Of a stretch of DNA of 43,495 nt, positions 1-8,241 are shown piece by piece. This DNA comes from Planctomycetaceae bacterium (GTDB lineage: Bacteria > Planctomycetota > Planctomycetia > Planctomycetales > Planctomycetaceae). The notes under the pieces are model-generated. The model was not told the DNA's origin, did not search any database, and saw nothing but the letters and a program-made list of their open reading frames with translations. The stretch is from positions 1 to 43,495 of the forward strand of contig JANQQW010000215.1 in NCBI GenBank assembly GCA_028284885.1, read 5' to 3'. Made by a program: the position numbers and the translations under genes. The first letter of the stretch is position 1, and every line of letters begins with the position of its first letter.

Positions 1-245
1 ACTGGGACGGCGACGGCGACCTCGACCTGCTCGCCAACAGCACGAACGCCGACCTGTACCGCAACCTCGGCGAGAAGAACGGCCGAGTCGTACTGAAGCA
101 CGAGGGCCCGATCGCCGAACGCCGCGTCGCCGGCCACACCAGCAGCCCGGCCGTCGTCGACTGGAACCGCGACGGCCTCCCGGACCTCGTCGTCGGAGCC
201 GAGGACGGCCGCCTGTACCACGTGCGGAACCCGCGGACGAAGTGA
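1..245 (+). CDS. FG-GAP/VCBS repeat protein, 3' end only
   Basis: The 5' part lies outside the window. Reading codons from base 3 to the TGA at 243-245 gives about 80 residues with two FG-GAP/VCBS-type calcium-binding loops, DGDGDLDLL near the beginning and NRDGLPDLVVGAEDG near the end, each followed by a short strand. Such repeats build the blades of integrin-like beta propellers and are common in large secreted planctomycete proteins. The protein ends directly after the last repeat, so no sorting or anchor domain follows it. Substrate and role cannot be read from this fragment. Confidence 0.8.
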   Translation, partial: WDGDGDLDLLANSTNADLYRNLGEKNGRVVLKHEGPIAERRVAGHTSSPAVVDWNRDGLPDLVVGAEDGRLYHVRNPRTK

Positions 246-307
246 CCGTTGGGCACGTCCGGACGTCGCGGTAGACTCGACGCACACCGTCCGCGTCGGA
301 GTCATCG

Positions 308-3300
308 ATGTCCCGCACGACCGTCACCCTCGCCCTGCTCGCCCTCGCCTCGGCCGCGCTCGCCGAGGCGCCCAAGCCCGTCGACGACCGGCTCGAGATC
401 ACGCTCTTCGCGGAGCATCCCACGATCGTCACGCCGACCGGGATCGACGTCGACCACGCCGGCCGCGTCTGGGCGATCGAGTCGAACACCCACTTCCCGC
501 CCGACGGCTACCAGCGGCACGACAGCGACCGCCTGTACGTCATGCAGGACACCGACGGCGACGGCCGGGCCGACGACGTGAAGGTCTTCGCCGACGGCTT
601 CACCCACACGATGAGCGTCGCCGTGCGGCCGGTGTGGCTTTCGCCGGTCAAGAGTCGAGAGTCAAGAGTCGAGAGCCAGAACGAGGGGACCACTCAAGCC
701 GACGCCTCGGCGTCGGCCCGCCAAGTCTTCCTGGCGGAACGCTCCACCATCTGGCTCCTCGAAGATCTCGACGACGACCTGAAGTGTGACCGCCGGACGA
801 AACTGATCCGCCTCGAAACCCCCGGCAACTACCCGCACAACGGGCTCGCCGGCTTCGCCTTCGACGCGATGGGTTGGATGTACTTCGGCTTCGGCGAGAA
901 CCTCGGCGCGAAGTACACCGTCCACGGCAGCGACGGTACGAAACTCGTCGGCGGGGGCGAGGGGGGGAACGTCTACCGCTGCCGGCCGGACGGGTCGAAG
1001 CTGCAGCTGTGGGCGACCGGGTTCTGGAACCCGCACGCGAGTTGCGTGGACGCCTTCGGCCGGCTGTTCACCGTCGACAACGACCCCGACAGCCGCCCGC
1101 CCTGCCGGCTGCTGCACGTCGTCGAGGGGGGCGACTACGGCTTCAAGTTCAAGAACGGCCGAAAAGGCTTGCACCCCTTCACGAGTTGGAACGGCGAGGT
1201 ACCCGGCACGCTCCCCATGGTGGCCGGCACCGGTGAGGCCCCCAGCGGCATCGTCGCCTACGAGTCCGACGGCCTCCCCGAGGACTACCTCGGCAACCTC
1301 CTCGTCACCAGTTGGGGCGACCACCGCATCGACCGCTTCCGCCTGGAGCCGAAGGGGGCCAGCTTCACGTCCGTCGCCGAGCCGATCGTGCAGGGGGACG
1401 ACGAGTTCCGCCCCGTCGGCCTCGCCACCGCCCCCGACGGCAGCCTCCTGTGCACCGACTGGGTGAAACGGGACTACAAGCTTCACGGGCATGGGCGGAT
1501 CTGGCGGATCCAGTGGAAGGACCGGCCGGAGACGAACGTTGAAGACTTGGCAGCGATCTCCGGAGCGAGCACGGATCACGAACTCGAACGTCTGGTTCGT
1601 TCACGGCGACTCGACGTTCGCCGAACCGCCGCCGAGGTACTCGGGGATCGTGCAAAAGGGCGCGCCCTACTCGAACGGTTGCTGTCAGACAACGAGCAGT
1701 CCAACCGCACACGTTCCGCAGCCTTCGACGCGCTCCTCGGCGACGAGTCGGCGCGAGAGACGCTTGAAGAGCGGCTGAAGACCCGGAGTTCGTTCCGACG
1801 GATCGCCTCGGCCGTTCTCGCCACGCCCCTCGAGGTTCGCAGCGAAGAGAGAGGGGACGGAGAGTTCGATCTTCTCGAGTTGACCGAGCCGGAGAAGTTG
1901 GCCGCCATCTCGCTGATGGATCGGTTCGCCTTGTCGCTCGAGCCCTCGCAGACGAAAGAGAGGCGCCGCCTCCGGAGGCGGCAAGCGAAGCTCTCTTGGA
2001 ACCTCGACGAGATGGACACGTTCGCCCTTGGAGCCGCGGTTGCCTGGTACCGGACGGACAAGCATGCCGCGGCTCCCGAGTTCACCGAGGAGATCGCCGC
2101 CAATCTCTCCTTCTTCGCCTTCGATCGCAGCGGTCAGTACTCGGTGCGGTCGTTCACGCGACATCCCGAGGGATTTCGGCTCGCGAATCTGCTGACGGCA
2201 CGCACCCTCGTGCCGAAGTCCGTCGACAACGCACGAGACGGGCTCGCGAGTGCTTCTGCCTCGATGCGCCGGGTCGCCGTTCAGTGGGCCGCGGAGGAGA
2301 ACCTGAAGGAGCTGCGGCCGCAGGTGGCGGCGGTGTTGGAGTCGCCGGGGGTCACGCCGGATCTCTTCCGGGCGACGATCGCGGCGCTGCAGATGTTGGA
2401 CGGGGTCGATCCGAAGGAGATCGACCGCACGCCGCCGACGCAGTACGTGATGTCGCTCGTCCGGGACACCGAGCGGCCGGCGAACGTGCGGGCGCTCGCG
2501 CTCCGGATGCTGGGCGACGGAGCCGGCCGTGACCCGAAGGCGAAGTTCGACGCGGCCCTCGCGAAGGAACTGCTGGCATCCGACTCACCCACACTGCGAT
2601 TGGAGACCGTCCGCACTCTGCAGTCGGTCGCCGACCCGTTCGCCGCCAAACTCGCCCGATCGGTCGCCGCGGACGAGAAGGCCGACGCCATGCTGCGGGC
2701 CGAGGCCGTCGTCGCGATCGGCCGCGACCCCGGGTCGTCGCGCGACCTGCTGCTCGAACTGCTCGCCGGCGACGACGCGACGTTGACACGGGAGGCCCTG
2801 CGGTCGCTGCGGCCGCTGGTTGCCGAGGACGTGGAGATGCAGAAGGCGATCGCGGCGATCGACGACGACGGGCTGAAGGAGGCCGTCGCACTCGCCCGTG
2901 GCGAGAAGCCCGACCTCACCGAAGAAGCCGGACTTCCCGAGGGGGGCGACGCGGCGGCCGGGCGACGGCTCTTCTTCCACGCGAGCGGACCGGGTTGTGC
3001 GGAGTGTCACACGGTCGACGGTCGCGGCGGGCAGGTCGGGCCGGACCTCTCGCTGATCACCCGCACGGCCGACCGGGCTAAACTCGCCGAGTCGATCCTC
3101 CAGCCCTCCAAGGAGGTCGCCCCGCAGTACACCAACTGGTCCTTCGTGATGACCGACGGCAAGGTCCGCAGCGGCATGATCCTCCGCCAGACCCGCAAGC
3201 TCTTCGAGATCGGCACGCCGGAGGGCGAACGGGTCGAGTTCTCCAGCGACCTCGTCGAGACCCGCGAACCGCAGAAGACGTCCGTCATGCCGGACAAGCT

Positions 3301-3364
3301 CCGGGAGCGGATGACGTCCGCCGAGTTCCGTGACCTGTTGGCCTACTTGGAGTCGTTGAAGTAG
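308..3364 (+). CDS. PVC-type membrane-bound dehydrogenase with HEAT-like repeats and C-terminal heme c domain
   Basis: 1018 residues. A signal peptide (MSRTTVTLALLALASAALAEA) is followed by a beta-propeller dehydrogenase domain (about 25-400) with typical family strings such as GNYPHNGLAGFAFDAMGWMY, a helical HEAT-like region (about 410-880), and a cytochrome c domain with CAECH (C897, C900, H901). This is the architecture of the large planctomycete/verrucomicrobial family thought to oxidise sugars or alcohols in the periplasm; the substrate is unknown. The ATG at 308 has a GGAG 8 bases upstream. Two oddities: a 28-residue low-complexity insert at residues 112-139 made of DNA repeats, and a perfect 18-bp palindrome at 1965-1982 that encodes an arginine-rich stretch. 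Confidence 0.9.
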   Translation: MSRTTVTLALLALASAALAEAPKPVDDRLEITLFAEHPTIVTPTGIDVDHAGRVWAIESNTHFPPDGYQRHDSDRLYVMQDTDGDGRADDVKVFADGFTHTMSVAVRPVWLSPVKSRESRVESQNEGTTQADASASARQVFLAERSTIWLLEDLDDDLKCDRRTKLIRLETPGNYPHNGLAGFAFDAMGWMYFGFGENLGAKYTVHGSDGTKLVGGGEGGNVYRCRPDGSKLQLWATGFWNPHASCVDAFGRLFTVDNDPDSRPPCRLLHVVEGGDYGFKFKNGRKGLHPFTSWNGEVPGTLPMVAGTGEAPSGIVAYESDGLPEDYLGNLLVTSWGDHRIDRFRLEPKGASFTSVAEPIVQGDDEFRPVGLATAPDGSLLCTDWVKRDYKLHGHGRIWRIQWKDRPETNVEDLAAISGASTDHELERLVRSRRLDVRRTAAEVLGDRAKGRALLERLLSDNEQSNRTRSAAFDALLGDESARETLEERLKTRSSFRRIASAVLATPLEVRSEERGDGEFDLLELTEPEKLAAISLMDRFALSLEPSQTKERRRLRRRQAKLSWNLDEMDTFALGAAVAWYRTDKHAAAPEFTEEIAANLSFFAFDRSGQYSVRSFTRHPEGFRLANLLTARTLVPKSVDNARDGLASASASMRRVAVQWAAEENLKELRPQVAAVLESPGVTPDLFRATIAALQMLDGVDPKEIDRTPPTQYVMSLVRDTERPANVRALALRMLGDGAGRDPKAKFDAALAKELLASDSPTLRLETVRTLQSVADPFAAKLARSVAADEKADAMLRAEAVVAIGRDPGSSRDLLLELLAGDDATLTREALRSLRPLVAEDVEMQKAIAAIDDDGLKEAVALARGEKPDLTEEAGLPEGGDAAAGRRLFFHASGPGCAECHTVDGRGGQVGPDLSLITRTADRAKLAESILQPSKEVAPQYTNWSFVMTDGKVRSGMILRQTRKLFEIGTPEGERVEFSSDLVETREPQKTSVMPDKLRERMTSAEFRDLLAYLESLK
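641..724. repeat. In-frame repeat-derived insert: YCTYGAC heptamer array plus palindrome
   Basis: Bases 647-674 are four tandem heptamers, which read on the minus strand as alternating TCTCGAC and TCTTGAC and are preceded there by TCTGGC. Bases 699-716 are a palindrome, CCGACGCCTCGGCGTCGG, with 8-bp arms. Together they encode a low-complexity segment in the dehydrogenase that interrupts its propeller domain without shifting frame. The same heptamer array, also preceded by TCTGGC, lies at 6880-6918. Confidence 0.7.
1965..1982. repeat. Perfect 18-bp palindrome inside the dehydrogenase gene
   Basis: GCCGCCTCCGGAGGCGGC is a perfect palindrome. It encodes part of an arginine-rich run (ERRRLRRRQAK) in the HEAT-like region. 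An imperfect relative with the same GAGGCGGCA edge lies in the intergenic region at 6653-6672, so it may be a dispersed palindromic element that entered the gene. Confidence 0.6.
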
Positions 3365-3380
3365 GGGCGGGTAGGGTGGA

Positions 3381-3537
3381 AACGCAGAGATCGCGGAGGC
3401 GCAGAGGGCCGCGGAGTTCCCTTGGAGATGTTGCCGGCTGCGGTGGTCGTACGTGAGACTCGTCGGGTGAATTCGTTGTGGACACGAGGCAATCTGACCT
3501 TCACTGCGGCCCTCCGCGCCTCTGCGATCTCTGCGTT
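3381..3537. repeat. 34-bp inverted repeat between convergent genes
   Basis: The left arm (3381-3414, starting AACGCAGAGATCGC) and the reverse complement of the right arm (3504-3537) agree at 31 of 34 bases; the three differences are all A/G. The spacer is 89 bases. The structure nearly fills the 184-base gap between the stops of two convergent genes (3364 and 3549). It could end transcription in both directions, or be a small non-autonomous repeat element. No ORF in the spacer is convincing. Confidence 0.75.
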
Positions 3538-3548
3538 GAAAACGAAGG

Positions 3549-5147
3549 TCACCCCACCGGGGCAAACCGCTCCACGATCGCTCGGGCAGACCGCAAACCG
3601 TCGACGGCGGCGCTGATGATGCCGCCGGCGTAGCCGGCTCCTTCGCCGACCGGGTAGAGCCCGTCGAAGCCGGGGCACTCGCGGGTGTCGTTGTCACGCG
3701 GGATGCGGACCGGGCTGCTGCCCCGCATCTCGGGGCCCACGAGCATCGCCTCCTTCAGGAACTGCCCCTTCCACTTACGGTCCATCACGGGCAGCCCCGC
3801 GTGCACGGCCTTCGCGATGGGCGGCGGCAGCAGCGGCGCGAGCGACATCGGCTTCGTGCCACGCTCGTACGAACTCGGCAGCTTCGACGACGGGTCGGGC
3901 GTGCGACCGGCGAGGAAGTCGGCCGCCGACTGGATCGGGCAGATGTAGTCCCGGCCGGCCAACTCGAACGCCAGCCGTTCGTAATGGCGCTGCACCTCGA
4001 CTCCGGCGAGCGGGTGGTCGCTGCCGAAGTCCTTTGGGTCGAGGGTGACGACCAAGCCGCTGTTGGCGAACGGCGTCTCGTGCCGGCTGTTGCTCATGCC
4101 GTTCGTGCAGAACATGCCCGGTTCGGAGACGCTGGGGATCACCCACCCGCCCGCGCACATGCAGAAGGTGAACAGGTCCCTCTGTCCCTTCGCGACGAGC
4201 GAGTAGCTGGCGGCTCCGAGGAGCTCGAGGTATTCAGGCCGGCCGTACTCGTGCCGGTTGACGTGTTCCTGTGGCTGCTCGACGCGGAGGCCGAGTTGGA
4301 AGGCCTTTCCCTCCATCGGCAGGCCGGCCGCGTGCAGTGCCTCGTAGGTGTCGCGGGCCGAGTGGCCGATCGCGAGGACGACGTGTTTGGTCGGGATGCG
4401 GCCGCTCGACGTCTGCACGCCGACGACGCGGCCGTCGCGGACGTCGAGCCCCTCGAACCGGCAGCCGAACCGGTACTCGCCCCCCAGGGCCTCGGTCTTC
4501 CGGCGGAAGTTCCGGCAGATCATGGGGAGCTTGTTGCTGCCGAGGTGCGGCCGGTTCTCGTAGACGATCGACTCCCGTCCGCCGCACTCGACGATTCGCT
4601 CGAGCACCCAGTCGACGTCCGACCCGGTCATCCGGCAAGTGAGCTTCCCGTCGCTGAAGGCCCCGGCCCCCCCCTCGCCGAACAGGTAGTTGTTCTCGGG
4701 ATCGTGCGGGCCGCCGCCGTCGAAGGCGCGGATGGCCGGGACACGCTCCTTGACCGGCTGCCCCCGTTCGAGGATCAACGGCCGGTAGCCCTTCCACGCG
4801 AGGAAGTAACCGGCAAGCAGCCCGGCCGGCCCGGAGCCGACGACAATGGGCCGCTCCTCCATCGCGTCCGATCCGGGAGGTGGGTCGTGGAAAGCCCGTG
4901 CACGGAACGGCTCGACGCCGGTCCGCTGGAGCAGATGCGACAGCCTCTCGGACTCACCCGACACTTGGGCTTCGATCGTGAAGACGTACCGCAGCGATCG
5001 ATGCTGACGGGCGTCCAGACTCCGGCGGAGCACCTTCCACCGGACGAGTTCCTCGACCCGACAGCCGAGCCGTTGGGCCAAGGCATTCGGCAGTTTCTCG
5101 GCTGCCCCCTCCACAGGGAGGGCGAGATTGGTCACTCGGACGGGCAT
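3549..5147 (-). CDS. COG2509-type FAD-dependent dehydrogenase
   Basis: 532 residues from the ATG at 5147; the reading frame stays open upstream to 5264, but that stretch looks non-coding and MPVRVTNLAL is a typical N-terminus for the family. An N-terminal alpha/beta domain of about 95 residues precedes the Rossmann motif VVGSGPAGLLAGYFL (about 100-115) with the ribose-binding acidic end LILERG. Family strings follow: NNYLFGEGGAGAFSDGKLTC, then FCMCAGGWVIPSVSE, and a C-terminal FAD loop YPVGEGAGYAGGI. The family is an uncharacterised flavoprotein group of cytoplasmic type; no reaction is assigned. It converges on the dehydrogenase gene across a large inverted repeat and appears to be transcribed alone. 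Confidence 0.88.
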   Translation of the reverse strand: MPVRVTNLALPVEGAAEKLPNALAQRLGCRVEELVRWKVLRRSLDARQHRSLRYVFTIEAQVSGESERLSHLLQRTGVEPFRARAFHDPPPGSDAMEERPIVVGSGPAGLLAGYFLAWKGYRPLILERGQPVKERVPAIRAFDGGGPHDPENNYLFGEGGAGAFSDGKLTCRMTGSDVDWVLERIVECGGRESIVYENRPHLGSNKLPMICRNFRRKTEALGGEYRFGCRFEGLDVRDGRVVGVQTSSGRIPTKHVVLAIGHSARDTYEALHAAGLPMEGKAFQLGLRVEQPQEHVNRHEYGRPEYLELLGAASYSLVAKGQRDLFTFCMCAGGWVIPSVSEPGMFCTNGMSNSRHETPFANSGLVVTLDPKDFGSDHPLAGVEVQRHYERLAFELAGRDYICPIQSAADFLAGRTPDPSSKLPSSYERGTKPMSLAPLLPPPIAKAVHAGLPVMDRKWKGQFLKEAMLVGPEMRGSSPVRIPRDNDTRECPGFDGLYPVGEGAGYAGGIISAAVDGLRSARAIVERFAPVG

Positions 5148-5623
5148 GTGGGCGAAACGTAGCGAAGGGAGACCGAAGATGCTTGCAAGTCGAAGTTTAC
5201 GGAGAGCGAGGAGGGCCGGGCAACGAATCGACTCCACTTTGCCCGGCCGCAAGCGCCGCGTCATCGCGACACTCTACGCAAACCACATATATTCCAGCCC
5301 TTAGGGCGACGTTCAGGCGAGATTCACGGGGAATTGATTGATGCGGAGGGCTCTTTTGGATACAAATGTGTCAATCATTCGCCGCAGATCATCCCTGCCC
5401 TGTTCGGGGCAAGTCCGCCAGGCCGCAGTCGAAGATTCCGCAGCACGTCTGTTTTCGGGTGACAATCCGATTCTCCAGGCGTCTCTGAGTCCAAGTCGAT
5501 TCCCAACGGGCGTCACGGACGACGTTTCCCGAGTCACTTCCCGCTCGTCGTCTCTCGGATGACGTGGACGAACCACGTGCCGTCGGATCGGACGAGCTCG
5601 ACTCGCAGGAGTCCCTCGTCTCG
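5148..5623. other. Divergent intergenic region, possible promoters
   Basis: 476 bases between two divergent genes. It holds an AT-rich patch (CATATATT near 5286-5293), unusual in this GC-rich window, next to an 11-base palindrome GCCCTTAGGGC (5297-5307). Read leftward this could be the promoter of the FAD dehydrogenase. On the plus strand, TTGATT (5334-5339) and GATACA (5359-5364) are a weak sigma70-like pair with a long 19-base spacer. The short reading frames here show no coding character. Confidence 0.35.
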
Positions 5624-6526
5624 ATGACTGCCAACTCGCTGAACGCCCTGACCCGCCGCGAACTCGCCCAGAAGGCCCGACGCAAGGGCATCTCCGGCTG
5701 GCATGGCATGCGGAAGAAGGAACTCGTCGAGGCCCTGCTCGACATCGGCAAGCACCGACGTCAGCGAGAGCGTTCGGCGGCTCCGACGGTCCAACGGGAG
5801 CGAAACGGCGAACGCCGTGGTCCCGTTCGACTGACGACGACGGCCGTCGGCATCGACGGGCCCGTGCAGGACACGCTGACGGCCACCGTGATCGACGGAC
5901 AGTGGGTCGAACTCGTGTGGTCCCTCTCCGGTCGGATGATCGGCCGGGCCGAGGCGTCGCTGGGGGCCGACTGGCACTCGGCCGTCCCCGTGATCCGTGT
6001 CGAAGACGTCAGCCAGTCCGACCAGACCGGCCACGTAAAAGACGTGGAGATCACCGGGCAGGCGGAGAAGTGGTTCCTGCCGCTCGACGATCCGACACTC
6101 GTCTACCGGTTGCACGTCGGCTACCGCACGCGGAACGGGCAGTTCTTCTCCCTCGCCCGGTCCCGTCGGGTCTCGCTCCCGCAGCCGGGCTCGTCGTCGC
6201 GGCTGCGGCGGCCGGGGGTCGTCTCCCGGCGTTCCGGGCGGGTCCCCGTCCCGGCGTCGCTGCGTGAGCAGACGAGGAAGTTCGAGGTGGAGGCGGAACT
6301 CGTCGTGCACGGTCACGCCGATCCGCACGCCGTCGTCACGTTGTTGGGCGAGTCGGTCGTTCTCGACGAGGACGGCTACTTCTCCGTCCGCACGAGCCTG
6401 CCCGAGGGGCGACAGGTCATCCCGGCGGTCGCCGTCACCCCCGGTGGCGAGGAACAGCGGACGATCGTGCTGGCGATCGAGCGGAACACCAAGACCCTCG
6501 AACCGGAATCGCTCGTCGAGTCCTGA
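5624..6526 (+). CDS. Rho_N domain / DUF4912 protein
   Basis: 300 residues from the ATG at 5624, which has AGGAG at 5607-5611. A longer reading from 5564 is possible but adds a tail without features. Residues about 3-45 (LTRRELAQKARRKGISGWHG, then KKELVEALL) form a Rho_N/SAP-like helix-extended-loop-helix, a small nucleic-acid-binding module. A basic linker follows, then a DUF4912 region (about 85-185) with AEKWFLPLDDPTLVYRLHVG and RTRNGQFFSLARS. The C-terminal part has another beta-rich segment (VVHGHADPHAVVTLLGESV). DUF4912 has no known biochemical role; coupling to Rho_N is a familiar combination. It is followed by a strong hairpin at 6541-6575, so it is probably monocistronic. Confidence 0.85.
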   Translation: MTANSLNALTRRELAQKARRKGISGWHGMRKKELVEALLDIGKHRRQRERSAAPTVQRERNGERRGPVRLTTTAVGIDGPVQDTLTATVIDGQWVELVWSLSGRMIGRAEASLGADWHSAVPVIRVEDVSQSDQTGHVKDVEITGQAEKWFLPLDDPTLVYRLHVGYRTRNGQFFSLARSRRVSLPQPGSSSRLRRPGVVSRRSGRVPVPASLREQTRKFEVEAELVVHGHADPHAVVTLLGESVVLDEDGYFSVRTSLPEGRQVIPAVAVTPGGEEQRTIVLAIERNTKTLEPESLVES

Positions 6527-6540
6527 TTCCTCTTCTTGTC

Positions 6541-6575
6541 GATCCACGGGGAGCGCGATAGGATCTCCCCGGATC
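6541..6575 (+). terminator. Probable terminator hairpin after the DUF4912 gene
   Basis: Fifteen bases after the stop, GATCC and GGGGAG pair with CTCCCC and GGATC, giving an 11-bp stem with one small bulge and an 11-12 base loop. There is no U-run, so it is a terminator candidate by structure and position only. Confidence 0.5.
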
Positions 6576-6879
6576 GCTTGCGATCTCTGGCCTCTGCCAG
6601 GTGCGACCCCGGGATTGTGGTCCAGACCCTACAATCACGACCCGATCGGGAGCCTGCCTCGGAGGCGGCAGCGTGAATGCCCGGCTTGCCGGGACTCACA
6701 ATCCGCGCCGGGAGTTCCCACTTGGACATTTCGGGTCGGACCCCTCTTGCCCCGGACGCCCTCGGCGGAGGTTTTTCGTGCGCCCCTGCGGAGCGGGCCG
6801 AGAGACCAGGTTCAAGCGTCTAGAGCCGGAGCGGGCATGATTCGGGCGGCTCGTCCGAAGCCGATCCGCTGCTGCCTGC

Positions 6880-6918
6880 TCTGGCCCTTGACCCTCGACT
6901 CTTGACCCTCGACCCTCC
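6880..6918 (+). repeat. YCTYGAC heptamer array next to the rarA start
   Basis: After TCTGGC come tandem heptamers CCTTGAC, CCTCGAC, TCTTGAC, CCTCGAC and a degenerate CCTCCAG, ending five bases before the rarA ATG. The minus-strand reading of 647-680 has the same TCTGGC lead and the same unit, so these are two copies of one repeat family. Confidence 0.7.
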
Positions 6919-6922
6919 AGCA

Positions 6923-8239
6923 ATGGGCCTCTTCGACCAGCAGGAAGCCGACCATCTCGAGGCCGCGAAGCCGCTGGCCGCTCGCATGCGGCCACGGAGC
7001 CTCGACGAATTCGCCGGCCAGTCGCACTTCCTCGGGCCGGGAGGCCTGCTGCGTCGGATGCTCGACGCCGACCGGCTGACGTCGCTCGTCTTCTACGGTC
7101 CCCCCGGCTGCGGCAAGACGTCCTTGGCCGAGTTGATCGCCACGCACACGAAGAGCGCGTACCGCACACTCAACGCAGCGGCGACGGGCGTGAAGGAACT
7201 GCGAGCCGAACTCGACGCGGCACGCGACCGACTGGCCGCCGGCGGGACGCGGACCGTGCTGTTCGTCGACGAACTGCACCGCTTCAACAAGGCCCAGCAG
7301 GACGTGCTGCTGCCGGACGTGGAGAACGGCGTCGTCCGACTCGTCGCGGCGACGACCGCGAACCCCTTCTTCGCCCTCGTCTCGGCCCTCGTCAGCCGCA
7401 GTCAGGTCTTCGAGTTCCAGCCACTCTCCGGCGACGAGGTCGTCGGTCTGCTGCGACGAGCGCTCGTGGACCGGGAGCGGGGGCTCGGCGAGACCGGGGT
7501 GTCGGCGACCGACGAGGCACTCGCCTTCCTCGCGGAGGTCTCCGACGGCGACGCCCGCCGGGCCCTCAACGCCCTCGAGATCGGGGCTCACTCCGTCGAG
7601 CCGGGATCGACCCTGGAACTGGCCGACGCGGAGCAGTCGATTCAACGGAAGGCCGTGCAGTACGACCGGGACGGCGACACCCACTACGACGTCGCGAGCG
7701 CGTTCATCAAGAGCATGCGCGGCAGCGACCCGGACGCCGCCGTCTACTGGCTCGCTCGAATGCTCGAGGCGGGCGAGGACCCGCGGTTCGTCGCACGTCG
7801 GATCGTGATCGCCGCGAGTGAGGACGTGGGGAACGCCGACCCGCGAGCGCTCGACGTCGCCGTCAACGCCGCCCGAGCCGTCGAGACGATCGGCCTCCCC
7901 GAGGGGCGGATCGCACTGGCTCAGGCAGTCACCTACCTCGCCTGTGCACCGAAGTCGAACGCCGCCTACGTCGCGATCGACCGCGCCGTCGACGACGTTC
8001 GCAACAAGGCGGTCGTCCCCGTCCCCAGGCACCTGAAGGACGCCCACTACGCCGGGGCCGAGCAGTTGGGGCACGGGGCGGGGTACCAGTACGCCCACGA
8101 CGGCGAAGACGGCTGGGTCGAGCAGGACTACCTCGGCGTCGACCGGGTCTACTACGAACCGACCGACCGTGGACACGAGGCCGAGCAGCGGCGACGGCTC
8201 GACGAGCTACGGGGTCGCCGCGGGGCCGGCGAGGACTGA
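6923..8239 (+). CDS. rarA: Replication-associated recombination protein A, AAA+ ATPase
   Basis: 438 residues from the ATG at 6923; an upstream in-frame TTG at 6902 falls inside the heptamer repeat and is unlikely. Residues 1-35 contain the family opening PLAARMRPRSLDEFAGQ. Walker A is GPPGCGKTS (59-67), Walker B VLFVDELHRF (D116, E117), followed by the NKAQQD helix and sensor 1 AATTANP. The C-terminal half carries the clamp-loader-like tetramerisation domain (DAAVYWLARMLEAGEDPRF and ASEDVGNADP). The family acts at stalled replication forks and gaps in the cytoplasm. No Shine-Dalgarno is visible because the repeat abuts the start. It converges on the FHA operon with a two-base gap. Confidence 0.95.
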   Translation: MGLFDQQEADHLEAAKPLAARMRPRSLDEFAGQSHFLGPGGLLRRMLDADRLTSLVFYGPPGCGKTSLAELIATHTKSAYRTLNAAATGVKELRAELDAARDRLAAGGTRTVLFVDELHRFNKAQQDVLLPDVENGVVRLVAATTANPFFALVSALVSRSQVFEFQPLSGDEVVGLLRRALVDRERGLGETGVSATDEALAFLAEVSDGDARRALNALEIGAHSVEPGSTLELADAEQSIQRKAVQYDRDGDTHYDVASAFIKSMRGSDPDAAVYWLARMLEAGEDPRFVARRIVIAASEDVGNADPRALDVAVNAARAVETIGLPEGRIALAQAVTYLACAPKSNAAYVAIDRAVDDVRNKAVVPVPRHLKDAHYAGAEQLGHGAGYQYAHDGEDGWVEQDYLGVDRVYYEPTDRGHEAEQRRRLDELRGRRGAGED

Positions 8240-8241
8240 AC

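Larger units (their letters stand above)
6527..6922. other. Intergenic region with stacked hairpins and a heptamer array
   Basis: 396 bases before rarA with no gene. Beyond the hairpin at 6541-6575 it holds an imperfect dyad with arms GATTGT (6613-6618) and ACAATC (6631-6636), a GC-rich imperfect hairpin around GCCTCGGAGGC (6653-6672), a longer hairpin GTGAATGCCCGGC/GCCGGGACTCAC (6673-6699), and the YCTYGAC heptamer array at 6880-6918. TACAAT at 6630-6635 resembles a -10 box but no clear -35 is seen. The density of hairpins suggests a landing site for small repeat elements. Confidence 0.5.

Noticed and set aside
249..581. Frame overlapping the start of the dehydrogenase gene
   Set aside because: Ser/Pro/Arg-rich shadow of the real gene, which has a signal peptide and a ribosome site at 308.
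3422..3616. Small frame within the inverted repeat between convergent genes
   Set aside because: It covers an inverted-repeat arm and runs into the opposite gene; no coding signal.
5338..5562. Small plus-strand frame of 74 codons in the divergent gap
   Set aside because: No ribosome site, no family features and high Ser/Arg content typical of chance frames.
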